Source of the DNA: Lentisphaerae bacterium GWF2_50_93
GTDB taxonomy: Bacteria > Verrucomicrobiota > Lentisphaeria > Victivallales > GWF2-50-93
DNA: 64,000 nucleotides
Reading direction: 5' to 3'
Assembly: GCA_001804815.1 (NCBI GenBank)
Contig: MHBI01000099.1
Coordinates: forward strand, 62,001-126,000
Position 1 is the first letter of the stretch. The number at the start of each line of letters is the position of its first letter. Made by a program: the position numbers and the translations under genes. The notes beneath the pieces were generated by a model, which saw only the letters and a list, made by a program, of their open reading frames with translations, was not told the DNA's origin and did not search any database. This document shows positions 50,834 to 59,027 of this stretch, in pieces.

Positions 50834-50855
50834 TATGCTGCTTGCATATCATTTC
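50827..50855. repeat. Hairpin overlapping the stop of the OmlA-like gene
   Basis: GAAATGATATGC pairs perfectly with GCATATCATTTC around TGCTT; the TGA stop (50831-50833) is inside the left arm. There is no U-tract. Confidence 0.65.
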
Positions 50856-50941
50856 AAACAGTCGAATGACGAACAATCGAATATCGAATCATGAAGTAAT
50901 TCCAATTGATTAAATCCACATATAAGCTTTCGGTTGCGAAT

Positions 50942-51574
50942 ATGAAGACAATAAAGAAGCTGTTCGACAATAACCGTCTCTGGGCCGATAGCATGACCCG
51001 GATGAACAAGGATTTTTTCAAGGATCTCGCCAGGCAGCAGAGCCCCAAGTACCTCTGGATCGGCTGTGCCGACAGCCGCGTTCCCGCCAACGAGATCGTA
51101 GGTCTTCTGCCAGGCGAGATATTTGTCCACCGCAATGTCGCCAATCTGGTCATACATACCGATATCAATTGCCTTTCCGTGCTGCAATTCGCCGTTGAAA
51201 TCCTGAAGGTGGAGCATGTCATAGTATGCGGGCATTACGGCTGCGGAGGAATCAAGGCGGCAGTTGAGGACCAGCGGCATGGACTTATCGACAATTGGCT
51301 GAGGCATGTGCGGGACGTCTATCATCGCCATGAGCTGGAACTCAAAAAGGAAAAGGACAAGGATAGCCTGCTGCGCCGGCTCTGTGAACTCAACATCAGG
51401 GAGCAGGTATTGAATATCGCCAACACGACGACCGTCCAGGATGCATGGCGGCGCGGCCAGGGCATTGCCGTCCATGGATGGGTTTACGACATACATGATG
51501 GCCTGCTCAGGGATCTGAAGGTCAGCATCAGCAGGAAAAATAGATTTGCGGAAAAATCCTTGTTTATAACCTGA
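50942..51574 (+). CDS. Beta-class carbonic anhydrase
   Basis: 210-residue zinc enzyme that interconverts CO2 and bicarbonate. Zinc ligands Cys42, His98 and Cys101 and the Asp44-Arg46 pair are present in CADSRVPAN and CGHYGCGG; HRNVANLV is the usual partner motif. The ATG at 50942 gives the family N-terminus (MKTIKKLFDNNRLWADSM); an upstream TTG at 50906 is less likely. Neither has a strong ribosome site. Cytoplasmic. The tail after about residue 195 is short and basic. Confidence 0.92.
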   Translation: MKTIKKLFDNNRLWADSMTRMNKDFFKDLARQQSPKYLWIGCADSRVPANEIVGLLPGEIFVHRNVANLVIHTDINCLSVLQFAVEILKVEHVIVCGHYGCGGIKAAVEDQRHGLIDNWLRHVRDVYHRHELELKKEKDKDSLLRRLCELNIREQVLNIANTTTVQDAWRRGQGIAVHGWVYDIHDGLLRDLKVSISRKNRFAEKSLFIT

Positions 51575-51592
51575 TAGTTACGATGCTGGATT

Positions 51593-51778
51593 ATTAACCT
51601 AAATTTTGCGTTTAAGGTGGCAAAATTTACCGGGAGGCCGATGTTTTCGAGGCAAAAGCCTCGAAAAACCGGGGTTAACCCCGAGACACGAAAGTGTGCT
51701 CGGCCTTGGCGGCATAATCCTATGCCACCAAGGTAGATATTGCTGAACTCAACAATCAAATGCAATATCTAGGTTAAT
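51593..51778 (+). ncRNA. Candidate structured RNA or multi-hairpin element, 186 nt
   Basis: A perfect 9-bp outer stem (51593-51601 with 51770-51778) encloses at least six hairpins: AAATTTTG/CAAAATTT (51601, 51621), a perfect 10-bp stem with AAAA loop (51644-51667), GGGGTTAACCCC (51671-51682), an 8-bp stem with GAAA loop (51682-51702), an 11-bp stem with one mismatch (51706-51731) and a perfect 10-bp stem (51734-51771). AGGCCGA/TCGGCCT could form an alternative pairing. It matches no RNA family I know. Transcription is not shown; mobile-element origin is possible. Confidence 0.35.
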
Positions 51779-51844
51779 GAGCGAAGCGGATCTTTGGGAA
51801 ATGGATGTGTTCTTGACAAAAGAGGAATTACATCTGAAAGAGTT

Positions 51845-52230
51845 ATGATCAAAACTAACTCCATTCTTCAATCGATGCGGCCTGTTTATAATTTCCTGTC
51901 AAAAGGCGTTCTGACATATGTTAGGATATAGAACTTATAACCAGGTAATTAACGGTGCTTACTACGGGATAATTACCAATACATTGTTTCATCTTAATCT
52001 ACTGCATCTGTCATTCAATGCAGTTTTTGCAGGAAAAAATAAAGGTTTCAGTTTATACTCATGTAATATTAGCAGGAGGCTTTTTTGCCTGTTTCATCTT
52101 GTCAGGATTGAAGATTATGAATATTGCCAACAGTGTCCATGTCTCAAGCATGTTTTTTGGTGTAATTATTTCATTTCTTATTAAACCTTTATGCGTGGCT
52201 GAAAAAGACATAGCGGTAAGATATCGATGA
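51845..52230 (+). pseudogene. Decayed rhomboid-family protease gene
   Basis: Three short overlapping frames together resemble a rhomboid: MIKTNSILQSMRPVYN... (51845), VINGAYYGIITNTLFHLNLL followed by HLSFNAVF (51918 frame), and a 52018 frame with FACFILSGLKIMNIANSVH and FFGVIISFLI. The HxxxN of the second span and the final HVSS-type histidine are recognisable, but the GxSG serine span is missing and frames are broken. A+T-rich, with no intact product. It lies next to the structured element at 51593-51778. Confidence 0.55.
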
Positions 52231-52245
52231 GGGAGATGGCTGAGT

Positions 52246-53508
52246 CTATTTCCCCAGGGATTTCAGGTGGTCGATGAGGCCTTCGGAGCTGATTTCGTTC
52301 TGCGAGCCGTCGGCCATGTTCTTGAGGACTACAGTTCCCTTTGCGAGCTCATTGTCGCCGAGGATGGTTGCGAACTTCGCATTGAGGCGGTTTGCTGCGC
52401 GCATTGATGCCTTCATGCTTTTCTCCTCGACTTCCGCCATCGCGGAAATCCCTGATTTTCTCAGCTTGGCCACCAGCCTAAGGTTTTCATTCCTGGCATT
52501 TTCACCGAGTCCGATTAGGAACACGAGGGGGGAGAGGTTTTCCTGTACGGGTTTTATGCCCAGGGCCTGCTGGGACATTATCAGGCGTTCGAGTCCGGCG
52601 GCGAAGCCTACTCCTGCGATTGCCTTGTCGCTTTCCGGGGCGAATATCTCATAGCGCCCGCCGCCGGCTATGGCGTTCTGCGCGCCGAGTCCGGGGTGGG
52701 TTACTTCGAAGACCGTGTGGACGTAGTAGTCGAGTCCTCTCACGAGTTTTGAATCGACTTCGAATGGGATGTTCATTGTTGTAAGGGCGGCGCACACCTT
52801 TTCAAAATATTTCCGGCTTGGTTCGCCGAAGAGGCCGGCGAGGTCGGGTGTTTTCGAAATAGCGTCGCGGCACTGTTCCTGTTTGCAGTCGAGGATGCGC
52901 CATACGTTTCTTTCGAGCCTGTTCCTGCAGTCCTGGCACATTCCGGCGATGGCGTTCGCGAAATATGCGCGGAGGGAGTCCTCTGCGGGCTTGCGGTCTT
53001 CGCGGGACGCCCTGGTGTTGAGGAGGAGCTTGTATCCGGTGATACCGAGTTCGTCGAGGTAGTGGAGGAGGAGTGCGATGCATTCGGCGTCGAGTTCAGG
53101 CGACACCCTTCCTGCGTTTTCCGCGCCGATCTGGTGGAACTGCCTTCTTCTTCCGGCGGCCGGTCTTTCGCCGCGGAACATTGGTCCGATATAGTAAACT
53201 CTCTTCTCGTTGCCGTTCATCACGTCGGTTCCGGCGAGCGAGCGCATGATGCCTGCGGTTCCTTCGGGGCGGAGCGTGAGGCTTCTTCCTCCGCGGTCCT
53301 CGAAGGTATACATTTCCTTCTGTACGACCTCGGTCTCGTCGCCTATGCCCCTCTTGAAGACTTCCGTATATTCGAAGACCGGGGTCCTCATTTCAAGATA
53401 GCCGTAGAGCGGGAAGATCCTTCTTGCGGTATCTTCCAGGCTGTGCCATGAGGAGATCTCTTCGGGAAAAATGTCCGAAGTTCCGGGTGGAGGGGAGAAC
53501 TTGCTCAT
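52246..53508 (-). CDS. hisS: Histidyl-tRNA synthetase
   Basis: 420-residue class II synthetase that charges tRNA-His. Motif 2 is FRGERPAAGRRRQFHQIGAE near 109-128, the histidine-binding loops are LVRGLDYYVHTVFE near 255 and GGGRYEIF near 282, and motif 3 is GVGFAAGLERLIM near 302. The anticodon-binding domain takes the last 95 residues. The N-terminus SPPPGTSDIFPEE is standard. 66 nt separate it from the HU gene upstream on the same strand. Confidence 0.94.
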   Translation of the reverse strand: MSKFSPPPGTSDIFPEEISSWHSLEDTARRIFPLYGYLEMRTPVFEYTEVFKRGIGDETEVVQKEMYTFEDRGGRSLTLRPEGTAGIMRSLAGTDVMNGNEKRVYYIGPMFRGERPAAGRRRQFHQIGAENAGRVSPELDAECIALLLHYLDELGITGYKLLLNTRASREDRKPAEDSLRAYFANAIAGMCQDCRNRLERNVWRILDCKQEQCRDAISKTPDLAGLFGEPSRKYFEKVCAALTTMNIPFEVDSKLVRGLDYYVHTVFEVTHPGLGAQNAIAGGGRYEIFAPESDKAIAGVGFAAGLERLIMSQQALGIKPVQENLSPLVFLIGLGENARNENLRLVAKLRKSGISAMAEVEEKSMKASMRAANRLNAKFATILGDNELAKGTVVLKNMADGSQNEISSEGLIDHLKSLGK

Positions 53509-53574
53509 AGTTTACCGCCTAAGCTGGAAAAATCCTCCGGGGAGGACGGTTCCAGGAAAGCATGTTTACAGGAT

Positions 53575-53874
53575 TTACTTGAGTTTGGCAGGCTTGATCT
53601 GCTCGACGCGGTCCTTGAGTTCTTTTCCAGGACGGAATTTGACAACGACTCTTTCAGGTATGATGACTTCGTTTTCAGGCTTGTTGGGATTGCGGCCCTT
53701 GCGGCTTTTCCTGATTTTCACTTCGAATATGCCGAAGTTCCTCAGTTCGATATTGCGGGCTGCCGCGAGTTCATCGGAAATGTAGTCAAGGGTTTTCTGG
53801 ACCACGCATGCGACCTGGTTCTGTGTCAAACCGGTTTCCTGTGCGATCTTCACGACAAAATCTCTTTTAGTCAT
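53575..53874 (-). CDS. HU/IHF-family DNA-binding protein
   Basis: 99-residue histone-like protein that bends DNA. MTKRDFVVKIAQETGLTQNQ, then IELRNFGIFEVKIRKSRKGR and NPNKPENEVIIPERVVVKFRP show the two helices and the beta-arm with its conserved Pro. The arm reads GRNPNKP, close to HU/IHF. A short basic tail follows. TATTACAGG-like and A+T-rich sequence upstream (53880-54000) should contain its promoter. It precedes hisS on the same strand. Confidence 0.92.
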   Translation of the reverse strand: MTKRDFVVKIAQETGLTQNQVACVVQKTLDYISDELAAARNIELRNFGIFEVKIRKSRKGRNPNKPENEVIIPERVVVKFRPGKELKDRVEQIKPAKLK

Positions 53875-54127
53875 TGTTACTCTTCCTTATATTTAAGTGA
53901 TTTATTGTTTCTATTTATAACTCCAACCGCATAATAAACAAGTATTAATAGATTATTTCGATTAGGAAGTCAATATAATAGCTCCATAATAAAATTTTGC
54001 AAATTGCCTTATGAAAGGATAAAAAATGACCATAAGGGCATTATATTACAGGATTGTCAGACGTACGCCTTGCTTAGAGGGGAACCTCTATAACTATGAA
54101 TAATAAGAACTTGACAGGCTTCTTTCT

Positions 54128-56446
54128 ATGAGTTCGGAAAAAAAAGATTCAGGTTTTTCCTTTGAGAACACTCCCGGCAAGATAGGAGGGGATTCCAAGG
54201 GCGGTGACGATTTCACCTTCACCGACATCCCTGTCCTGGGAAATATTGAGAAGGAGAAGAAAAGCGCCTTCTCCTTCGACCGAAAGAAACATGACAAGCC
54301 GAAGGAGGAGCATGCCGCCGGTGCGGATTCATCCGGTAATGCCATGCAGCAGGATATGTTCCAGGGACAGGCTCAGTCCCAGGAGAACTGGGATAAGATA
54401 GCGGTAAAAAAGAAATTCGGCTTCAAGTTGAATCTCTCCCCGAAGATGCTTGTGATTGTGGCAGTGGCGGTTGGCCTCGTCCTGATCGGAGGGATCTCCG
54501 CGTTCGTGCTGCTGAAGCCGAAGCAGGATCAGGCGGCAGGGCAGCAGGCCTCCGGGGCAAAGCCGGGCAAGAAGGATCAGAAGGCTGAGGATGAGGCGAA
54601 GAGGGTTGCGGAACTGGAAAACAGGCTCGCCGCCGCCGCCGCCGCAGTGAAGGAGTCCAAATTCAAGGAAGCCCTGAAAATATATCAGACTCTCCTTACT
54701 GAAAGCTGGAAGGAAAAGGAGATGGTCCTTATTTTCGGTGAGGGTGAATGCTATGAGAACCTCAAGCAGGATGACGACGCCCTGAAGGACTACCAGAAAT
54801 GCATTGAGCTTGGATGGAAGGAAAATCCGCAGCCTCATCTCAGGTCCGCAAAACTGCTGGCCAAAAAAGAGAAGAAGGAAGAGTCCCTGAAAATCCTCGA
54901 GAAGGCGCGTGAGGCTTTTCCCTCCGACATCCCCCTAGGTACACAGCTCGCCCTTGCATATGTCGACTCAGGGCAGACCGACAAGGCCGCCGCCGAGTTC
55001 AAGAAGATCGGCAAGTCCGACATCTCCCTTGAAAACCTGAAGCTCTACTGTTCGATACTGCAGAAGAAGCAGGAGAAGGACCAGGCGAAGGAGCTTTATA
55101 TCTACGCATCCAAGAAGTTCAAGGATCTCGACTGTTTTATGTCTGCCGCACTTCTTTCCGACAAGCCCCAGGAGAAGATCGATCTCATGAACCAGGCCCT
55201 CACCGTGATCGAGGAGAACAAGAAGAGCATAGCCATAATGTATCTCACCGAACTGCTCATGCAGGGCGGCAAGAAGGATGAGGCCGCAAAACAGCTTGAC
55301 AAGATAAATCTGGGCGACCTGAAGCCCGAAAAGGTGACCGACTTCCTGAAGCTTCTCGTCACCAGCGGGAACCTGGTGAAGTTCAAGACTGAATACAAGA
55401 AGGCTATAGAGCTGTTCCCCAAGGATTTTTTCCTGCACCGGGAAATATTCGAAGCAATGATGGAGAACGGACAGGACAAGCTCGCCCTTGAAACATACTC
55501 TGAATGGTGGATCTCCAAAAGCAGCGACTATATCGCCGGATATTTCTATGCGAAGTCGCTGGGCGTCATGCCTGAAGAGGCCGTTTCGATCTACAGGAAA
55601 GTCACGGAGCTGAATCCTGCCTTCTTCGAGGCTTTCTATGAACTTGCATATTTCCATACCCTGATGCGCGACTTCCAGAACGCCGAATCCGCGTATTCGG
55701 AATGTGTAAGGCTCAAGCCCGCCGACAGGAACCTGCGCCAGCTTCTTGCATATTCCAAGGCGATGAATGGCAAAGGCGAGGAGGGGATTGATGAATACGA
55801 GAAGTTCCTGGCAGCGCAGAACATCTCCACCGAGGAGAAGGCGTCTGAACTTCTCGGGCTTGCGTTCAGGCTGCCGACCAAGGCGCGCGCTGAAAAATAC
55901 CTCAACGAGTTGAAGGGCAGTCCAAAGTTCGCCGAAGAGTACAAGGCCCAGGCATTGAGATTAAAGCTTGTCTATGGCAGGCTTGGAGACGAGGATTTCG
56001 TGGAACCCTATCCCAAGGCCGCCAGGAAATACCATGAATATTACCTGCTTTCAAAGGGAAGGTTCAACGAAGTCCTTCTCATGACAGTGCCTCCCGACGA
56101 GTTCCCGGATTTCTGGAAGCTTTTCATCCTCTGGCGGAACGACAAGCCCGGGTGGCAGGAGGGGATGGAAGTCCTTGTAGCTAAAAACAAGGACAAGAAG
56201 GATTCGCTTTATGGCATAATAGCTTCGATATGGAACGGAAAGCTCCTTCCTGACGACGCCAAGAAGCACATTGAGAAGATACATCCCGACAATGAGTCGC
56301 TCTTCTATCTGATCCTGGCGGAGAAGTTCAAGAAGGACAAGGCGCCTCCTGTAAAGGCAAAGGTCCTGTACCAGAAGGCGTTGAGCGACAGGCAGAATCC
56401 GATATTCTGCGTCGTGGATTTCATGGCGAAACAGCCTGCGAGGTGA
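54128..56446 (+). CDS. Membrane-anchored TPR-repeat protein, 772 residues
   Basis: Envelope protein with a polar N-terminal cytoplasmic part (residues 1-100), one membrane span (about 103-126, MLVIVAVAVGLVLIGGISAF) and a long external part of tetratricopeptide-like repeats, for example KFKEALKIYQTLLTES, DDDALKDYQKCIELGW and NAESAYSECVRLKPADRNLR. TPR arrays scaffold protein complexes; the partners are unknown. The N-terminal part is rich in Ser, Lys and Asp and may be a binding or phosphorylation region. Confidence 0.82.
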   Translation: MSSEKKDSGFSFENTPGKIGGDSKGGDDFTFTDIPVLGNIEKEKKSAFSFDRKKHDKPKEEHAAGADSSGNAMQQDMFQGQAQSQENWDKIAVKKKFGFKLNLSPKMLVIVAVAVGLVLIGGISAFVLLKPKQDQAAGQQASGAKPGKKDQKAEDEAKRVAELENRLAAAAAAVKESKFKEALKIYQTLLTESWKEKEMVLIFGEGECYENLKQDDDALKDYQKCIELGWKENPQPHLRSAKLLAKKEKKEESLKILEKAREAFPSDIPLGTQLALAYVDSGQTDKAAAEFKKIGKSDISLENLKLYCSILQKKQEKDQAKELYIYASKKFKDLDCFMSAALLSDKPQEKIDLMNQALTVIEENKKSIAIMYLTELLMQGGKKDEAAKQLDKINLGDLKPEKVTDFLKLLVTSGNLVKFKTEYKKAIELFPKDFFLHREIFEAMMENGQDKLALETYSEWWISKSSDYIAGYFYAKSLGVMPEEAVSIYRKVTELNPAFFEAFYELAYFHTLMRDFQNAESAYSECVRLKPADRNLRQLLAYSKAMNGKGEEGIDEYEKFLAAQNISTEEKASELLGLAFRLPTKARAEKYLNELKGSPKFAEEYKAQALRLKLVYGRLGDEDFVEPYPKAARKYHEYYLLSKGRFNEVLLMTVPPDEFPDFWKLFILWRNDKPGWQEGMEVLVAKNKDKKDSLYGIIASIWNGKLLPDDAKKHIEKIHPDNESLFYLILAEKFKKDKAPPVKAKVLYQKALSDRQNPIFCVVDFMAKQPAR

Positions 56447-56531
56447 GTCTGGCGGGTTCCTGGAAGACGGATGCCGGGGATATGATGCAAGAAAAAAGAA
56501 CCAAATTAAAAATATAACAGGATTGGGTTTG

Positions 56532-57956
56532 ATGATGGATGATTCAATGATCGATGTTTTAAAGAAGTACGGACAGGAGCATCTGCTCCGTTTTTTCAAT
56601 GAGATGAATATGCGCCAGAAGGAGAAGATACTTTCCCAGCTCAGGGAGGTCAACTGGCAGGATCTGGACGTGCTTGTCCATTCATATGTGTTGAACATGC
56701 CTGAGACGATCATTCCTCCTGACATAAGACCCTCCCCGTACTTTCCGTCGGAACCTGATAGCGATGACAGGAAGGAATTCTACAGGGTCGCCCTCAAGAG
56801 AGGTACGGAGCTGCTGAAAAAAGGCAAGGTCGCCGCGCTGACAGTTGCAGGCGGACAGGGTACGCGCCTTGGCTTCGACGGTCCGAAAGGAACTTTCCCT
56901 ACTACGCCTGTCAAGAACAAGACACTGTTCCAGTATTTCGCGGAGAAGCTGATCAGGACCGGAAAGAAATATGACTGCCCGATCCACTGGTTCATAATGA
57001 CCAGCAAGACGAATGATTCACAGACCCGCGAGTTTTTCCAGAAGAACAACTTCTTCGGGATGCAGGCGTCCTTCGTGCATTTTTTCGCACAGGGCACGAT
57101 GCCGGCGATAGGCATGGATGGAAAAGTGCTTATGGAGACGAAGGAATCCCTCTGCCTTTCTCCAAACGGGCATGGAGGGACGCTTCTCGCGTTGAAGCTT
57201 TCAGGTTCACTTGCCCAGATGAGGAAGTTAGGCATTGACCACATCTCATATTTCCAGGTCGACAATCCGCTGGTCAGCGTCGCCGATCCACTTTTCATCG
57301 GACTCCACTTCGTCGAGAAATCCGAGATGAGCGGAAGGATGCTTGCAAAAACCGGCCCGTTCGAGAAACTCGGGAACTTCTGCCTCGTCAACGGAAAACT
57401 CAATATCATTGAATATAGCGACATGCCGAAGAACCTCGCGGAAATGCGCGAAGCTGACGGACGCCTCCGGTTCATATCCGGAAGCCCGGCGATACATATG
57501 ATAAGTGTTGATTTCGTGGAACGCCTCACCGAGGGCGGAAAGCTGAACATGCCATGGCACAGGGCCGAGAAGAAGGTTCCGTGCATCGACGAGAAAGGCG
57601 AGACTGTGAAGCCTGAAAAACCTAACGCCGTAAAGCTTGAGACCTTCATATTCGACGCGCTTCCGCTGGCCGCCAAGTCCATGATCCTCGAGGCGAAGCG
57701 TGAAGATGAGTTTTCTCCGGTCAAGAACCCGGATGGCGTCGACTCTCTCGTCTCCTGCAGGGCGATGATGGTCGACAAGGATGTACGCCGCCTCGAGAAG
57801 GCCGGTGCCAAGATCCCCCGCAAGGACAACGGCGAACCCGACTGCCTCGTCGAACTTTCCCCTCTTGTCTGCCTGGACGATGAAGACACCGCGGCATATG
57901 TCGCATCAGGGAAGTTCAAGGCTCCGGAACGCGGAGCAAAAGCCTACTATGATTAA
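56532..57956 (+). CDS. UDP-sugar pyrophosphorylase, eukaryotic UAP1-like
   Basis: 474-residue UDPGP-family nucleotidyltransferase related to eukaryotic UDP-N-acetylglucosamine pyrophosphorylase rather than bacterial GlmU. AGGQGTRLGFDGPKGTF near residue 107 binds UTP; CLSPNGHGG near 218, YFQVDNPLVSVADPLF near 241 and EFSPVKNPDGVDS near 393 match the UAP group. It would make UDP-GlcNAc or UDP-glucose in the cytoplasm. The ATG at 56532 (AGGAT upstream) is favoured over 56523 (TTG). Its stop overlaps the next gene by eight bases. Confidence 0.87.
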   Translation: MMDDSMIDVLKKYGQEHLLRFFNEMNMRQKEKILSQLREVNWQDLDVLVHSYVLNMPETIIPPDIRPSPYFPSEPDSDDRKEFYRVALKRGTELLKKGKVAALTVAGGQGTRLGFDGPKGTFPTTPVKNKTLFQYFAEKLIRTGKKYDCPIHWFIMTSKTNDSQTREFFQKNNFFGMQASFVHFFAQGTMPAIGMDGKVLMETKESLCLSPNGHGGTLLALKLSGSLAQMRKLGIDHISYFQVDNPLVSVADPLFIGLHFVEKSEMSGRMLAKTGPFEKLGNFCLVNGKLNIIEYSDMPKNLAEMREADGRLRFISGSPAIHMISVDFVERLTEGGKLNMPWHRAEKKVPCIDEKGETVKPEKPNAVKLETFIFDALPLAAKSMILEAKREDEFSPVKNPDGVDSLVSCRAMMVDKDVRRLEKAGAKIPRKDNGEPDCLVELSPLVCLDDEDTAAYVASGKFKAPERGAKAYYD

Positions 57957-58275
57957 GATTATCAAATTTTCCGTCGATGATGTCCTCTTCGACAGTGAGG
58001 CGGTGTCCGACGCCGTCAACAAGGCTTGTTCGCGCAATCCGCCTGCGAAAGTCGCAGGCTTGTGCCAGGTCGGCGAAACACTCATGATACCCCTTGAAGA
58101 AGTAAAAGAGGATCTTGGATTGAATTATGTAATCGCCCCGTTTCCAGCCGTCAACGACGACGAGTTCGCCGGCGAGATCAAGTCCAGGTATTATGCCGGA
58201 TTCTCGACGATCGGCGTGTTCAGCGTCGCCGACAAGAAATGGGCGCTGTATTCGAAAGAGAATAAAAGTGCTTGA
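57949..58275 (+). CDS. Hypothetical protein, 108 residues
   Basis: Unrecognised small soluble protein (MIKIIKFSVDDVLFDSEAV...). It overlaps the end of the pyrophosphorylase gene by eight bases and is therefore probably translationally coupled to it. It is acidic, alpha/beta in pattern, and includes VGETLMIPLEEVKEDLGLNY and IKSRYYAGFSTIGVFSVADK. The latter look like a ligand-interaction or antitoxin-type strand, but I cannot name a family. Confidence 0.7.
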   Translation: MIKIIKFSVDDVLFDSEAVSDAVNKACSRNPPAKVAGLCQVGETLMIPLEEVKEDLGLNYVIAPFPAVNDDEFAGEIKSRYYAGFSTIGVFSVADKKWALYSKENKSA

Positions 58276-58348
58276 ACTTTCATGCATAATGCTTGCAATT
58301 TCATGAGCAATTAGATATAATATGTGAAATTACAGGAAGGTTAGTGAT

Positions 58349-58618
58349 ATGGCGACGCTGCAGGTGAGATCGATTGATGACAGGCTTTACAAGGCCCTTG
58401 GAAAGCGCGCCCATATGGACAACCGTTCGATAAGCCAGGAGGTTGTGATGATGATCAAACAATATCTTTCAAATACAGATTCAAATTACAGACGAAAGTC
58501 TGACGCGCTCCTTGAACTTGCAGGTTCTTGGGATGATGGAAGGTCTGCCGAGAAGATCATTGGTGAAGCCAGGAAGGCAAGAAAGAATTCTGCCTTAAGG
58601 TTCACCGGGAAAATTTGA
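58349..58618 (+). CDS. Arc/FitA-like antitoxin
   Basis: 89-residue antitoxin of the ribbon-helix-helix type: MATLQVRSIDDRLYKALGKR and NRSISQEVVMMIKQYL form the DNA-binding part. The Lys/Arg-rich C-terminus covers the PIN toxin. Its gene precedes the toxin by one base. It should repress the module through an operator upstream of 58349. Confidence 0.83.
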   Translation: MATLQVRSIDDRLYKALGKRAHMDNRSISQEVVMMIKQYLSNTDSNYRRKSDALLELAGSWDDGRSAEKIIGEARKARKNSALRFTGKI

Positions 58619-58619
58619 C

Positions 58620-59027
58620 ATGTATCTCCTTGACACCGACACAATCATATACTTCTTCAAAAATGATGCTGCCGTAGTTGCCAATTTCAGGCTTCATGAC
58701 GATTCTCCCAAGGCGATTTCCGTTATAACCTATGCTGAACTCCTCTATGGCGCTGAAAATTCAGAGAGGCGCAATGAAAATATGGCAAGGATCCACAGGT
58801 TCTGCGAACTTGTTCCTGTCATTGATGTGACTAGAGCTGTCATGGAGACATTCTCTTCTACTAAGCTCTCATTAAGGAAATCCGGAAAGCCCTTGGATGA
58901 CTTTGATCTCGTAATCGCGTCAACTGCTATCACTCTTGGTTACTCTATTGTCACAAACAATGTCAGGCATTTTAGCAGGATACGTGGGTTGAAGACGGAA
59001 AACTGGAAAAATGAAGCAATTTCCTGA
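58620..59027 (+). CDS. vapC: VapC-type PIN ribonuclease toxin
   Basis: 135-residue PIN-domain toxin. The acidic site is visible: YLLDTDTIIYFF (Asp5), ITYAELLYGAE (Glu43) and DDFDLVIASTAI. It would cleave tRNA or another RNA when not bound by its antitoxin. The last 17 bases overlap the start of the radical SAM gene, so that gene may be read from the same transcript. Confidence 0.87.
   Translation: MYLLDTDTIIYFFKNDAAVVANFRLHDDSPKAISVITYAELLYGAENSERRNENMARIHRFCELVPVIDVTRAVMETFSSTKLSLRKSGKPLDDFDLVIASTAITLGYSIVTNNVRHFSRIRGLKTENWKNEAIS

Noticed and set aside
51593-51778. Integron attC site
   Set aside because: The ends do not give the required RYYYAAC and GTTRRRY core sites and no integrase is visible.
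51777-51848. A 23-codon frame MSEADLWEMDVFL... after the structured element
   Set aside because: It is short, has only a weak AGG site and may be a remnant; mentioned with the element but not listed as a gene.
56780-57919. A 379-codon open frame opposite the UDP-sugar pyrophosphorylase gene
   Set aside because: The plus-strand protein has complete family motifs; the mirror product is Ser/Phe-rich without any pattern.
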